The notes under the pieces: model-generated
Seen by the model: only the letters and a program-made list of their open reading frames with translations
What the model was told of the DNA's origin: nothing
Database searches by the model: none
Shown: positions 13,068 to 26,449 of the stretch, one piece after another
Layout: the number at the start of each line of letters is the position of its first letter
Numbering within the stretch: position 1 is the stretch's first letter
Program-made: the position numbers and the translations under genes
Assembly (NCBI GenBank): GCA_037893225.1
Contig: JAZGUH010000626.1
Span: forward strand, 992,001 to 1,056,000
DNA: 64,000 nucleotides
Source: Hippasteria phrygiana
Taxonomy: Eukaryota; Echinodermata; Asteroidea; Valvatida; Goniasteridae
Reading direction: 5' to 3'

Positions 13068-13189
13068 CGAAGGTAATATGCACACAGATGTTGGCCGGAA
13101 AGAAAATAAACATTGCGAGGTTTGAATTTTCTCCACAAGTTTTAACTCTAGGAAGCCGCCGATGATTGCAACATGTAGCGCCAGATCTA

Positions 13190-13420
13190 AGATATCCATA
13201 CATGTCAAAATTACTGTATTTGGTTTATATTTCATGCAATTATGAATGAGTAAAGCAAGTCATACCCCAGGGAATTTGACATGCATGGAGCAATAAATAG
13301 ACGGTAATATGTACACAGGTGTTGGCCGAAAAGAAAATAAACATTGCGAGGTTTGAATTTTCTCCACAAGTTTTAACTCTCGGAAGCCGCCGATGATTGC
13401 AACATGTAGCGCCAGATCTA
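13190..13420. repeat. Class D monomer (type example)
   Basis: It starts with agatatcc and carries gacatgc, agacggtaatatgtacac, ggtgttggccgaaaag and, in this copy, ctcggaag. It is 231 bp. Class D is absent before 13 kb and recurs near 22.0, 34.8, 37.3, 39.2, 41.5, 43.1, 44.7, 46.3, 48.0, 54.2, 57.0, 59.3 and 62.3 kb. Copies from 43 kb to 59.3 kb read ccgg or cctg instead of ccga. Confidence 0.83.
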
Positions 13421-15488
13421 AGCTATCCATACATGTCAAAATTACTGTATTTGGTTGATATTTCATGCAATTATGAATGAGTAAAGCAAGTCATACCCCA
13501 GGGAATTTGACATGCATGGAGCAATAAATAGACGGTAACATGTACACAGATGTTGGCCGGAAAGAAAATAAACATTGCGAGGTTTGAATTTTCTCCACAA
13601 GTTTTAACTCTAAGAAGCCGCCGATAATTGCAACATGTAGCGCCAGATCTAAGCTATCCATACATGTCAAAATTACTGTATTTGGTTGATATTTCATGCA
13701 ATTATGAATGAGTAAAGCAAGTCCATACCCCAGGGAATTTGACATGCATGGAGCAATAAATAGACGGTAACATGTACACAGATGTTGGCCGGAAAGAAAA
13801 TAAACATTGCGAGGTTTGAATTTTCTTCACAAGTTTTAACTCTAGGAAGCCGCCGATGATTGCAACATGTAGCGCCAGATCTAAGCTATCCATACATGTC
13901 ACAATTACTGTATTTAGTTGATATTTCATGCAATTATGAATGAGTAAAGCAAGTCATACCCCAGGGAATTTGACATGCATGGAGCAATAAATAGAAGGTA
14001 ACATGTACACAGATGTTGGCCGGAAAGAAAATAAACATTGCGAGGTTTGAATTTTCTCCACAAGTTTTAACTCTAAGAAGCCGCCGATAATTGCAACATG
14101 TAGCGCCAGATCTAAGCTATGCATACATGTCAAAATTACTGAATTTGGTTGATATTTCATGCAATTATGAATGAGTAAAGCGAGTCATACCCTAGGGAAT
14201 TTGACAGGCATGGAGCAATAAATCGAAGGTAATATGCACACAGATGTTGGCTGGAAAGAAAATAAACATTGCGAGGTTTGAATTTTCTCCACAAGTTTTA
14301 ACTCTAGGAAGCCGCCGATGATTGCAACATGTAGCGCCAGATCTAAGCTATCCATACATGTCACAATTACTGTATTTAGTTGATATTTCATGCAATTATG
14401 AATGAGTAAAGCAAGTCATACCCCAGGGAATTTGACATGCATGGAGCAATAAATAGACGGTAACATGTACACAGATGTTGGCCGGAAAGAAAATAAACAT
14501 TGCGAGGTTTGAATTTTCTCCACAAGTTTTAACTCTAAGAAGCCGCCGATAATTGCAACATGTAGCGCCAGATCTAAGCTATGCATACATGTCAAAATTA
14601 CTGAATTTGGTTGATATTTCATGCAATTATGAATGAGTAAAGCAAGTCATACCCTAGGGAATTTGACAGGCATGGAGCAATAAATAGAAGGTAATATGCA
14701 CACAGATGTTGGCCGGAAAGAAAATAAACATTGCGAGGTTTGAATTTTCTCCACAAGTTTTAACTCTAGGAAGCCGCCGATAATTGCAACATGTAGCGCC
14801 AGATCTAAGCTATCCATACATGTCAAAATTACTGTATTTGGTTTATATTTCATGCAATTATGAATGAGTAAAGCAAGTCATACCCTAGGGAATTTGACAG
14901 GCATGGAGCAATAAATAGACGGTAATATGCACACAGATGTTGGCCTGAAAGAAAATAAACATTGCGAGGTTTGAATTTTCTCCACAAGTGTTAACTCTAA
15001 GAAGCCGCCGATAATTGCAACATGTAGCGCCAGATCTAAGCTATCCATACATGTCAAAATTACTGAATTTTGTTGATATTTCATGCAATTATGAATGAGT
15101 AAAGCAAGTCCATACCCCAGGGAATTTGACATGCATGGAGCAATATATAGACGGTAACATGTACACAGATGTTGGCCGGAAAGAAAATAAACATTGCGAG
15201 GTTTGAATTTTCTCCACAAGTTTTAACTCTAAGAAGCCGCCGATAATTGCAACATGTAGCGCCAGATCTAAGCTATCCATACATGTCAAAATTACTGAAT
15301 TTGGTTGATATTTCATGCAATTATGAATGAGTAAAGCAAGTCCATACCCCAGGGAATTTGACAGGCATGGAGCAATAAATAAGAGGTAATCTGCACACAG
15401 ATGGTGGCCGGGAAGAAAATAAACATTGCGAGGTTTGAATTTTCTCCACAAGTGTTAACTCTAAGAAGCCGCCGATAATTGCAACATG

Positions 15489-18400
15489 TAGCGCCAGATC
15501 TAAGCTATGCATACATGTCAAAATTACTGAATTTGGTTGATATTTCATGCAATTATGAATGAGTAAAGCAAGTCATACCCTAGGGAATTTGACAGGCATG
15601 GAGCAATAAATCGAAGGTAATATGCACACAGATGTTGGCCGGAAAGAAAATAAACATTGCGAGGTTTGAATTTTCTCCACAAGTTTTAACTCTAGGAAGC
15701 CGCCGATGATTGCAACATGTAGCGCCAGATCTAAGCTATCCATACATGTCAAAATTACTGTATTTGGTTGATATTTCATGCAATTATGAATGAGTAAAGC
15801 AAGTCCATACCCCAGGGAATTTGACATGCATGGAGCAATAAATAGACGGTAACATGTACACAGATGTTGGCCGGAAAGAAAATAAACATTGCGAGGTTTG
15901 AATTTTCTCCACAAGTTTTAACTCTAAGAAGCCGCCGATAATTGCAACATGTAGCGCCAGATCTAAGCTATGCATACATGTCAAAATTACTGAATTTGGT
16001 TGATATTTCATGCAATTATGAATGAGTAAAGCGAGTCATACCCTAGGGAATTTGACAGGCATGGAGCAATAAATCGAAGGTAATATGCACACAGATGTTG
16101 GCTGGAAAGAAAATAAACATTGCGAGGTTTGAATTTTCTCCACAAGTTTTAACTCTAGGAAGCCGCCGATGATTGCAACATGTAGCGCCAGATCTAAGCT
16201 ATCCATACATGTCACAATTACTGTATTTAGTTGATATTTCATGCAATTATGAATGAGTAAAGCAAGTCATACCCCAGGGAATTTGACATGCATGGAGCAA
16301 TAAATAGACGGTAACATGTACACAGATGTTGGCCGGAAAGAAAATAAACATTGCGAGGTTTGAATTTTCTCCACAAGTTTTAACTCTAAGAAGCCGCCGA
16401 TAATTGCAACATGTAGCGCCAGATCTAAGCTATGCATACATGTCAAAATTACTGAATTTGGTTGATATTTCATGCAATTATGAATGAGTAAAGCAAGTCA
16501 TACCCTAGGGAATTTGACAGGCATGGAGCAATAAATCGAAGGTAATATGCACACAGATGTTGGCCGGAAAGAAAATAAACATTGCGAGGTTTGAATTTTC
16601 TCCACAAGTTTTAACTCTAAGAAGCCGCCGATAATTGCAACATGTAGCGCCAGATCTAAGCTATGCATACATGTCAAAATTACTGAATTTGGTTGATATT
16701 TCATGCAATTATGAATGAGTAAAGCAAGTCATACCCTAGGGAATTTGACAGGCATGGAGCAATAAATAGAAGGTAATATGCACACAGATGTTGGCCGGAA
16801 AGAAAATAAACATTGCGAGGTTTGAATTTTCTCCACAAGTTTTAACTCTAGGAAGCCGCCGATAATTGCAACATGTAGCGCCAGATCTAAGCTATCCATA
16901 CATGTCAAAATTACTGTATTTGGTTTATATTTCATGCAATTATGAATGAGTAAAGCAAGTCATACCCTAGGGAATTTGACAGGCATGGAGCAATAAATAG
17001 ACGGTAATATGCACACAGATGTTGGCCGGAAAGAAAATAAACATTGCGAGGTTTGAATTTTCTCCACAAGTGTTAACTCTAAGAAGCCGCCGATAATTGC
17101 AACATGTAGCGCCAGATCTAAGCTATCCATACATGTCAAAATTACTGAATTTTGTTGATATTTCATGCAATTATGAATGAGTAAAGCAAGTCCATACCCC
17201 AGGGAATTTGACATGCATGGAGCAATATATAGACGGTAACATGTACACAGATGTTGGCCGGAAAGAAAATAAACATTGCGAGGTTTGAATTTTCTCCACA
17301 AGTTTTAACTCTAAGAAGCCGCCGATAATTGCAACATGTAGCGCCAGATCTAAGCTATTCATACATGTCAAAATTACTGAATTTGGTGGATATTTCATGC
17401 AATTATGAATGAGTAAAGCAAGTCCATACCCCAGGGAATTTGACAGGCATGGAGCAATAAATAAGAGGTAATCTGCAAACAGATGGTGGCCGGGAAGAAA
17501 ATAAACATTGCGAGGTTTGAATTTTCTCCACAAGTGTTAACTCTAAGAAGCCGCCGATAATTGCAACATGTAGCGCCAGATCTAAGCTATGCATACATGT
17601 CAAAATTACTGAATTTGGTTGATATTTCATGCAATTATGAATGAGTAAAGCAAGTCATACCCTAGGGAATTTGACAGGCATGGAGCAATAAATCGAAGGT
17701 AATATGCACACAGATGTTGGCCGGAAAGAAAATAAACATTGCGAGGTTTGAATTTTCTCCACAAGTTTTAACTCTAGGAAGCCGCCGATGATTGCAACAT
17801 GTAGCGCCAGATCTAAGCTATCCATACATGTCAAAATTACTGTATTTGGTTGATATTTCATGCAATTATGAATGAGTAAAGCAAGTCCATACCCCAGGGA
17901 ATTTGACATGCATGGAGCAATAAATAGACGGTAACATGTACACAGATGTTGGCCGGAAAGAAAATAAACATTGCGAGGTTTGAATTTTCTCCACAAGTTT
18001 TAACTCTAAGAAGCCGCCGATAATTGCAACATGTAGCGCCAGATCTAAGCTATGCATACATGTCAAAATTACTGAATTTGGTTGATATTTCATGCAATTA
18101 TGAATGAGTAAAGCAAGTCATACCCTAGGGAATTTGACAGGCATGGAGCAATAAATCGAAGGTAATATGCACACAGATGTTGGCTGGAAAGAAAATAAAC
18201 ATTGCGAGGTTTGAATTTTCTCCACAAGTTTTAACTCTAGGAAGCCGCCGATGATTGCAGCATGTAGCACCAGTTCTAAGCTATCCATACATGTCAAAAT
18301 TACTGTATTTGGTTTATATTTCATGCAATTATGAATGAGTAAAGCAAGTCATACCCTAGGGAATTTGACAGGCATGGAGCAATAAATAGAAGGTAATATG

Positions 18401-20471
18401 CACACAGATGTTGGCCGGAAAGAAAATAAACATTGCGAGGTTTGAATTTTCTCCACAAGTTTTAACTCTAGGAAGCCGCCGATAATTGCAACATGTAGCG
18501 CCAGATCTAAGCTATCCATACATGTCAAAATTACTGTATTTGGTTTATATTTCATGCAATTATGAATGAGTAAAGCAAGTCATACCCTAGGGAATTTGAC
18601 AGGCATGGAGCAATAAATAGACGGTAATATGCACACAGATGTTGGCCTGAAAGAAAATAAACATTGCGAGGTTTGAATTTTCTCCACAAGTGTTAACTCT
18701 AAGAAGCCGCCGATAATTGCAACATGTAGCGCCAGATCTAAGCTATCCATACATGTCAAAATTACTGAATTTGGTTGATATTTCATGCAATTATGAATGA
18801 GTAAAGCAAGTCCATACCCCAGGGAATTTGACATGCATGGAGCAATATATAGACGGTAACATGTACACAGATGTTGGCCGGAAAGAAAATAAACATTGCG
18901 AGGTTTGAATTTTCTCCACAAGTTTTAACTCTAAGAAGCCGCCGATAATTGCAACATGTAGCGCCAGATCTAAGCTATCCATACATGTCAAAATTACTGA
19001 ATTTGGTTGATATTTCATGCAATTATGAATGAGTAAAGCAAGTCCATACCCCAGGGAATTTGACAGGCATGGAGCAATAAATAAGAGGTAATCTGCACAC
19101 AGATGGTGGCCGGGAAGAAAATAAACATTGCGAGGTTTGAATTTTCTCCACAAGTGTTAACTCTAAGAAGCCGCCGATAATTGCAACATGTAGCGCCAGA
19201 TCTAAGCTATGCATACATGTCAAAATTACTGAATTTGGTTGATATTTCATGCAATTATGAATGAGTAAAGCAAGTCATACCCTAGGGAATTTGACAGGCA
19301 TGGAGCAATAAATCGAAGGTAATATGCACACAGATGTTGGCCGGAAAGAAAATAAACATTGCGAGGTTTGAATTTTCTCCACAAGTTTTAACTCTAGGAA
19401 GCCGCCGATGATTGCAACATGTAGCGCCAGATCTAAGCTATCCATACATGTCAAAATTACTGTATTTGGTTGATATTTCATGCAATTATGAATGAGTAAA
19501 GCAAGTCCATACCCCAGAGAATTTGACATGCATGGAGCAATAAATAGACGGTAACATGTACACAGATGTTGGCCGGAAAGAAAATAAACATTGCGAGGTT
19601 TGAATTTTCTCCACAAGTTTTAACTCTAGGAAGCCGCCGATGATTGCAACATGTAGCGCCAGATCTAAGATATCCATACATGTCAAAATTACTGTATTTG
19701 GTTTATATTTCATGCAATTATGAATGAGTAAAGCAAGTCATACCCTAGGGAATTTGACAGGCATGGAGCAATAAATAGACGGTAATATGCACACAGATGT
19801 TGGCCTGAAAGAAAATAAACATTGCGAGGTTTGAATTTTCTCCACAAGTGTTAACTCTAAGAAGCCGCCGATAATTGCAACATGTAGCGCCAGATCTAAG
19901 CTATCCATACATGTCAAAATTACTGAATTTGGTTGATATTTCATGCAATTATGAATGAGTAAAGCAAGTCCATACCCCAGGGAATTTGACATGCATGGAG
20001 CAATATATAGACGGTAACATGTACACAGATGTTGGCCGGAAAGAAAATAAACATTGCGAGGTTTGAATTTTCTCCACAAGTTTTAACTCTAAGAAGCCGC
20101 CGATAATTGCAACATGTAGCGCCAGATCTAAGCTATCCATACATGTCAAAATTACTGAATTTGGTTGATATTTCATGCAATTATGAATGAGTAAAGCAAG
20201 TCCATACCCCAGGGAATTTGACAGGCATGGAGCAATAAATAAGAGGTAATCTGCACACAGATGGTGGCCGGGAAGAAAATAAACATTGCGAGGTTTGAAT
20301 TTTCTCCACAAGTGTTAACTCTAAGAAGCCGCCGATAATTGCAACATGTAGCGCCAGATCTAAGCTATGCATACATGTCAAAATTACTGAATTTGGTTGA
20401 TATTTCATGCAATTATGAATGAGTAAAGCAAGTCATACCCTAGGGAATTTGACAGGCATGGAGCAATAAAT
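15489..20471. repeat. Right copy of 7,404-bp-lag duplication (4,983 bp)
   Basis: It is the partner of 8,085-13,067. The match ends inside gcaataaat at 20,463-20,471, where the sequence switches from the expected B2 body (cgaagg) to a class C body (aagagg). After a 1,389-bp insertion the correspondence resumes at a lag of 8,793 bp: 13,068-14,181 matches 21,861-22,974. The whole duplicated tract is thus about 6.1 kb. Confidence 0.83.
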
Positions 20472-21860
20472 AAGAGGTAATCTGCACACAGATGGTGGCC
20501 GGGAAGAAAATAAACATTGCGAGGTTTGAATTTTCTCCACAAGTGTTAACTCTAAGAAGCCGCCGATAATTGCAACATGTAGCGCCAGATCTAAGCTATG
20601 CATACATGTCAAAATTACTGAATTTGGTTGATATTTCATGCAATTATGAATGAGTAAAGCAAGTCATACCCTAGGGAATTTGACAGGCATGGAGCAATAA
20701 ATCGAAGGTAATATGCACACAGATGTTGGCCGGAAAGAAAATAAACATTGCGAGGTTTGAATTTTCTCCACAAGTTTTAACTCTAGGAAGCCGCCGATGA
20801 TTGCAACATGTAGCGCCAGATCTAAGCTATCCATACATGTCAAAATTACTGTATTTGGTTGATATTTCATGCAATTATGAATGAGTAAAGCAAGTCCATA
20901 CCCCAGAGAATTTGACATGCATGGAGCAATAAATAGACGGTAACATGTACACAGATGTTGGCCGGAAAGAAAATAAACATTGCGAGGTTTGAATTTTCTC
21001 CACAAGTTTTAACTCTAGGAAGCCGCCGATGATTGCAACATGTAGCGCCAGATCTAAGATATCCATACATGTCAAAATTACTGTATTTGGTTTATATTTC
21101 ATGCAATTATGAATGAGTAAAGCAAGTCATACCCTAGGGAATTTGACAGGCATGGAGCAATAAATAGACGGTAATATGCACACAGATGTTGGCCTGAAAG
21201 AAAATAAACATTGCGAGGTTTGAATTTTCTCCACAAGTGTTAACTCTAAGAAGCCGCCGATAATTGCAACATGTAGCGCCAGATCTAAGCTATCCATACA
21301 TGTCAAAATTACTGAATTTGGTTGATATTTCATGCAATTATGAATGAGTAAAGCAAGTCCATACCCCAGGGAATTTGACATGCATGGAGCAATATATAGA
21401 CGGTAACATGTACACAGATGTTGGCCGGAAAGAAAATAAACATTGCGAGGTTTGAATTTTCTCCACAAGTTTTAACTCTAAGAAGCCGCCGATAATTGCA
21501 ACATGTAGCGCCAGATCTAAGCTATCCATACATGTCAAAATTACTGAATTTGGTTGATATTTCATGCAATTATGAATGAGTAAAGCAAGTCCATACCCCA
21601 GGGAATTTGACAGGCATGGAGCAATAAATAAGAGGTAATCTGCACACAGATGGTGGCCGGGAAGAAAATAAACATTGCGAGGTTTGAATTTTCTCCACAA
21701 GTGTTAACTCTAAGAAGCCGCCGATAATTGCAACATGTAGCGCCAGATCTAAGCTATGCATACATGTCAAAATTACTGAATTTGGTTGATATTTCATGCA
21801 ATTATGAATGAGTAAAGCAAGTCATACCCTAGGGAATTTGACAGGCATGGAGCAATAAAT
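19083..21860. repeat. Nested tandem duplication, 6 monomers, 1389-bp period
   Basis: 19,083-20,471 is repeated as 20,472-21,860; I saw no difference in the stretches compared. Both copies contain the ccagagaa monomer (about 19,515 and 20,904) and the agatatcc switch. The junction monomer around 20,410-20,640 has a B2-type left segment (gtcataccctaggg, gacaggc) joined to a C-type right segment, as expected for one unequal exchange within the run gcaataaat. Confidence 0.85.
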
Positions 21861-24800
21861 CGAAGGTAATATGCACACAGATGTTGGCCGGAAAGAAAAT
21901 AAACATTGCGAGGTTTGAATTTTCTCCACAAGTTTTAACTCTAGGAAGCCGCCGATGATTGCAACATGTAGCGCCAGATCTAAGATATCCATACATGTCA
22001 AAATTACTGTATTTGGTTTATATTTCATGCAATTATGAATGAGTAAAGCAAGTCATACCCCAGGGAATTTGACATGCATGGAGCAATAAATAGACGGTAA
22101 TATGTACACAGGTGTTGGCCGAAAAGAAAATAAACATTGCGAGGTTTGAATTTTCTCCACAAGTTTTAACTCTCGGAAGCCGCCGATGATTGCAACATGT
22201 AGCGCCAGATCTAAGCTATCCATACATGTCAAAATTACTGTATTTGGTTGATATTTCATGCAATTATGAATGAGTAAAGCAAGTCATACCCCAGGGAATT
22301 TGACATGCATGGAGCAATAAATAGACGGTAACATGTACACAGATGTTGGCCGGAAAGAAAATAAACATTGCGAGGTTTGAATTTTCTCCACAAGTTTTAA
22401 CTCTAAGAAGCCGCCGATAATTGCAACATGTAGCGCCAGATCTAAGCTATCCATACATGTCAAAATTACTGTATTTGGTTGATATTTCATGCAATTATGA
22501 ATGAGTAAAGCAAGTCCATACCCCAGGGAATTTGACATGCATGGAGCAATAAATAGACGGTAACATGTACACAGATGTTGGCCGGAAAGAAAATAAACAT
22601 TGCGAGGTTTGAATTTTCTTCACAAGTTTTAACTCTAGGAAGCCGCCGATGATTGCAACATGTAGCGCCAGATCTAAGCTATCCATACATGTCACAATTA
22701 CTGTATTTAGTTGATATTTCATGCAATTATGAATGAGTAAAGCAAGTCATACCCCAGGGAATTTGACATGCATGGAGCAATAAATAGAAGGTAACATGTA
22801 CACAGATGTTGGCCGGAAAGAAAATAAACATTGCGAGGTTTGAATTTTCTCCACAAGTTTTAACTCTAAGAAGCCGCCGATAATTGCAACATGTAGCGCC
22901 AGATCTAAGCTATGCATACATGTCAAAATTACTGAATTTGGTTGATATTTCATGCAATTATGAATGAGTAAAGCAAGTCATACCCTAGGGAATTTGACAG
23001 GCATGGAGCAATAAATCGAAGGTAATATGCACACAGATGTTGGCCGGAAAGAAAATAAACATTGCGAGGTTTGAATTTTCTCCACAAGTTTTAACTCTAG
23101 GAAGCCGCCGATGATTGCAGCATGTAGCGCCAGATCTAAGCTATCCATACATGTCAAAATTACTGTATTTGGTTTATATTTCATGCAATTATGAATGAGT
23201 AAAGCAAGTCATACCCTAGGGAATTTGACAGGCATGGAGCAATAAATAGAAGGTAATATGCACACAGATGTTGGCCGGAAAGAAAATAAACATTGCGAGG
23301 TTTGAATTTTCTCCACAAGTTTTAACTCTAGGAAGCCACCGATAATTGCAACATGTAGCGCCAGATCTAAGCTATCCATACATGTCAAAATTACTGTATT
23401 TGGTTTATATTTCATGCAATTATGAATGAGTAAAGCAAGTCATACCCTAGGGAATTTGACAGGCATGGAGCAATAAATAGACGGTAATATGCACACAGAT
23501 GTTGGCCTGAAAGAAAATAAACATTGCGAGGTTTGAATTTTCTCCACAAGTGTTAACTCTAAGAAGCCGCCGATAATTGCAACATGTAGCGCCAGATCTA
23601 AGCTATCCATACATGTCAAAATTACTGAATTTGGTTGATATTTCATGCAATTATGAATGAGTAAAGCAAGTCCATACCCCAGGGAATTTGACATGCATGG
23701 AGCAATATATAGACGGTAACATGTACACAGATGTTGGCCGGAAAGAAAATAAACATTGCGAGGTTTGAATTTTCTCCACAAGTTTTAACTCTAAGAAGCC
23801 GCCGATAATTGCAACATGTAGCGCCAGATCTAAGCTATCCATACATGTCAAAATTACTGAATTTGGTTGATATTTCATGCAATTATGAATGAGTAAAGCA
23901 AGTCCATACCCCAGGGAATTTGACAGGCATGGAGCAATAAATAAGAGGTAATCTGCACACAGATGGTGGCCGGGAAGAAAATAAACATTGCGAGGTTTGA
24001 ATTTTCTCCACAAGTGTTAACTCTAAGAAGCCGCCGATAATTGCAACATGTAGCGCCAGATCTAAGCTATGCATACATGTCAAAATTACTGAATTTGGTT
24101 GATATTTCATGCAATTATGAATGAGTAAAGCAAGTCATACCCTAGGGAATTTGACAGGCATGGAGCAATAAATCGAAGGTAATATGCACACAGATGTTGG
24201 CCGGAAAGAAAATAAACATTGCGAGGTTTGAATTTTCTCCACAAGTTTTAACTCTAGGAAGCCGCCGATGATTGCAACATGTAGCGCCAGATCTAAGCTA
24301 TCCATACATGTCAAAATTACTGTATTTGGTTGATATTTCATGCAATTATGAATGAGTAAAGCAAGTCCATACCCCAGGGAATTTGACATGCATGGAGCAA
24401 TAAATAGACGGTAACATGTACACAGATGTTGGCCGGAAAGAAAATAAACATTGCGAGGTTTGAATTTTCTCCACAAGTTTTAACTCTAGGAAGCCGCCGA
24501 TGATTGCAACATGTAGCGCCAGATCTAAGCTATCCATACATGTCACAATTACTGTATTTAGTTGATATTTCATGCAATTATGAATGAGTAAAGCAAGTCA
24601 TACCCCAGGGAATTTGACATGCATGGAGCAATAAATAGACGGTAACATGTACACAGATGTTGGCCGGAAAGAAAATAAACATTGCGAGGTTTGAATTTTC
24701 TCCACAAGTTTTAACTCTAAGAAGCCGCCGATAATTGCAACATGTAGCGCCAGATCTAAGCTATGCATACATGTCAAAATTACTGAATTTGGTTGATATT

Positions 24801-26449
24801 TCATGCAATTATGAATGAGTAAAGCAAGTCATACCCTAGGGAATTTGACAGGCATGGAGCAATAAATCGAAGGTAATATGCACACAGATGTTGGCTGGAA
24901 AGAAAATAAACATTGCGAGGTTTGAATTTTCTCCACAAGTTTTAACTCTAGGAAGCCGCCGATGATTGCAGCATGTAGCGCCAGATCTAAGCTATCCATA
25001 CATGTCAAAATTACTGTATTTGGTTTATATTTCATGCAATTATGAATGAGTAAAGCAAGTCATACCCTAGGGAATTTGACAGGCATGGAGCAATAAATAG
25101 AAGGTAATATGCACACAGATGTTGGCCGGAAAGAAAATAAACATTGCGAGGTTTGAATTTTCTCCACAAGTTTTAACTCTAGGAAGCCGCCGATAATTGC
25201 AACATGTAGCGCCAGATCTAAGCTATCCATACATGTCAAAATTACTGTATTTGGTTTATATTTCATGCAATTATGAATGAGTAAAGCAAGTCATACCCCA
25301 GGGAATTTGACAGGCATGGAGCAATAAATAGACGGTAATATGCACACAGATGTTGGCCTGAAAGAAAATAAACATTGCGAGGTTTGAATTTTCTCCACAA
25401 GTGTTAACTCTAAGAAGCCGCCGATAATTGCAACATGTAGCGCCAGATCTAAGCTATCCATACATGTCAAAATTACTGAATTTGTTTGATATTTCATGCA
25501 ATTATGAATGAGTAAAGCAAGTCCATACCCCAGGGAATTTGACATGCATGGAGCAATATATAGACGGTAACATGTACACAGATGTTGGCCGGAAAGAAAA
25601 TAAACATTGCGAGGTTTGAATTTTCTCCACAAGTTTTAACTCTAAGAAGCCGCCGATAATTGCAACATGTAGCGCCAGATCTAAGCTATCCATACATGTC
25701 AAAATTACTGAATTTGGTTGATATTTCATGCAATTATGAATGAGTAAAGCAAGTCCATACCCCAGGGAATTTGACAGGCATGGAGCAATAAATAAGAGGT
25801 AATCTGCACACAGATGGTGGCCGGGAAGAAAATAAACATTGCGAGGTTTGAATTTTCTCCACAAGTGTTAACTCTAAGAAGCCGCCGATGATTGCAACAT
25901 GTAGCGCCAGATCTAAGCTATCCATACATGTCAAAATTACTGTATTTGGTTGATATTTCATGCAATTATGAATGAGTAAAGCAAGTCCATACCCCAGGGA
26001 ATTTGACATGCATGGAGCAATAAATAGACGGTAACATGTACACAGATGTTGGCCGGAAAGAAAATAAACATTGCGAGGTTTGAATTTTCTCCACAAGTTT
26101 TAACTCTAGGAAGCCGCCGATGATTGCAACATGTAGCGCCAGATCTAAGCTATCCATACATGTCACAATTACTGTATTTAGTTGATATTTCATGCAATTA
26201 TGAATGAGTAAAGCAAGTCATACCCCAGGGAATTTGACATGCATGGAGCAATAAATAGACGGTAACATGTACACAGATGTTGGCCGGAAAGAAAATAAAC
26301 ATTGCGAGGTTTGAATTTTCTCCACAAGTTTTAACTCTAAGAAGCCGCCGATAATTGCAACATGTAGCGCCAGATCTAAGCTATGCATACATGTCAAAAT
26401 TACTGAATTTGGTTGATATTTCATGCAATTATGAATGAGTAAAGCAAGT

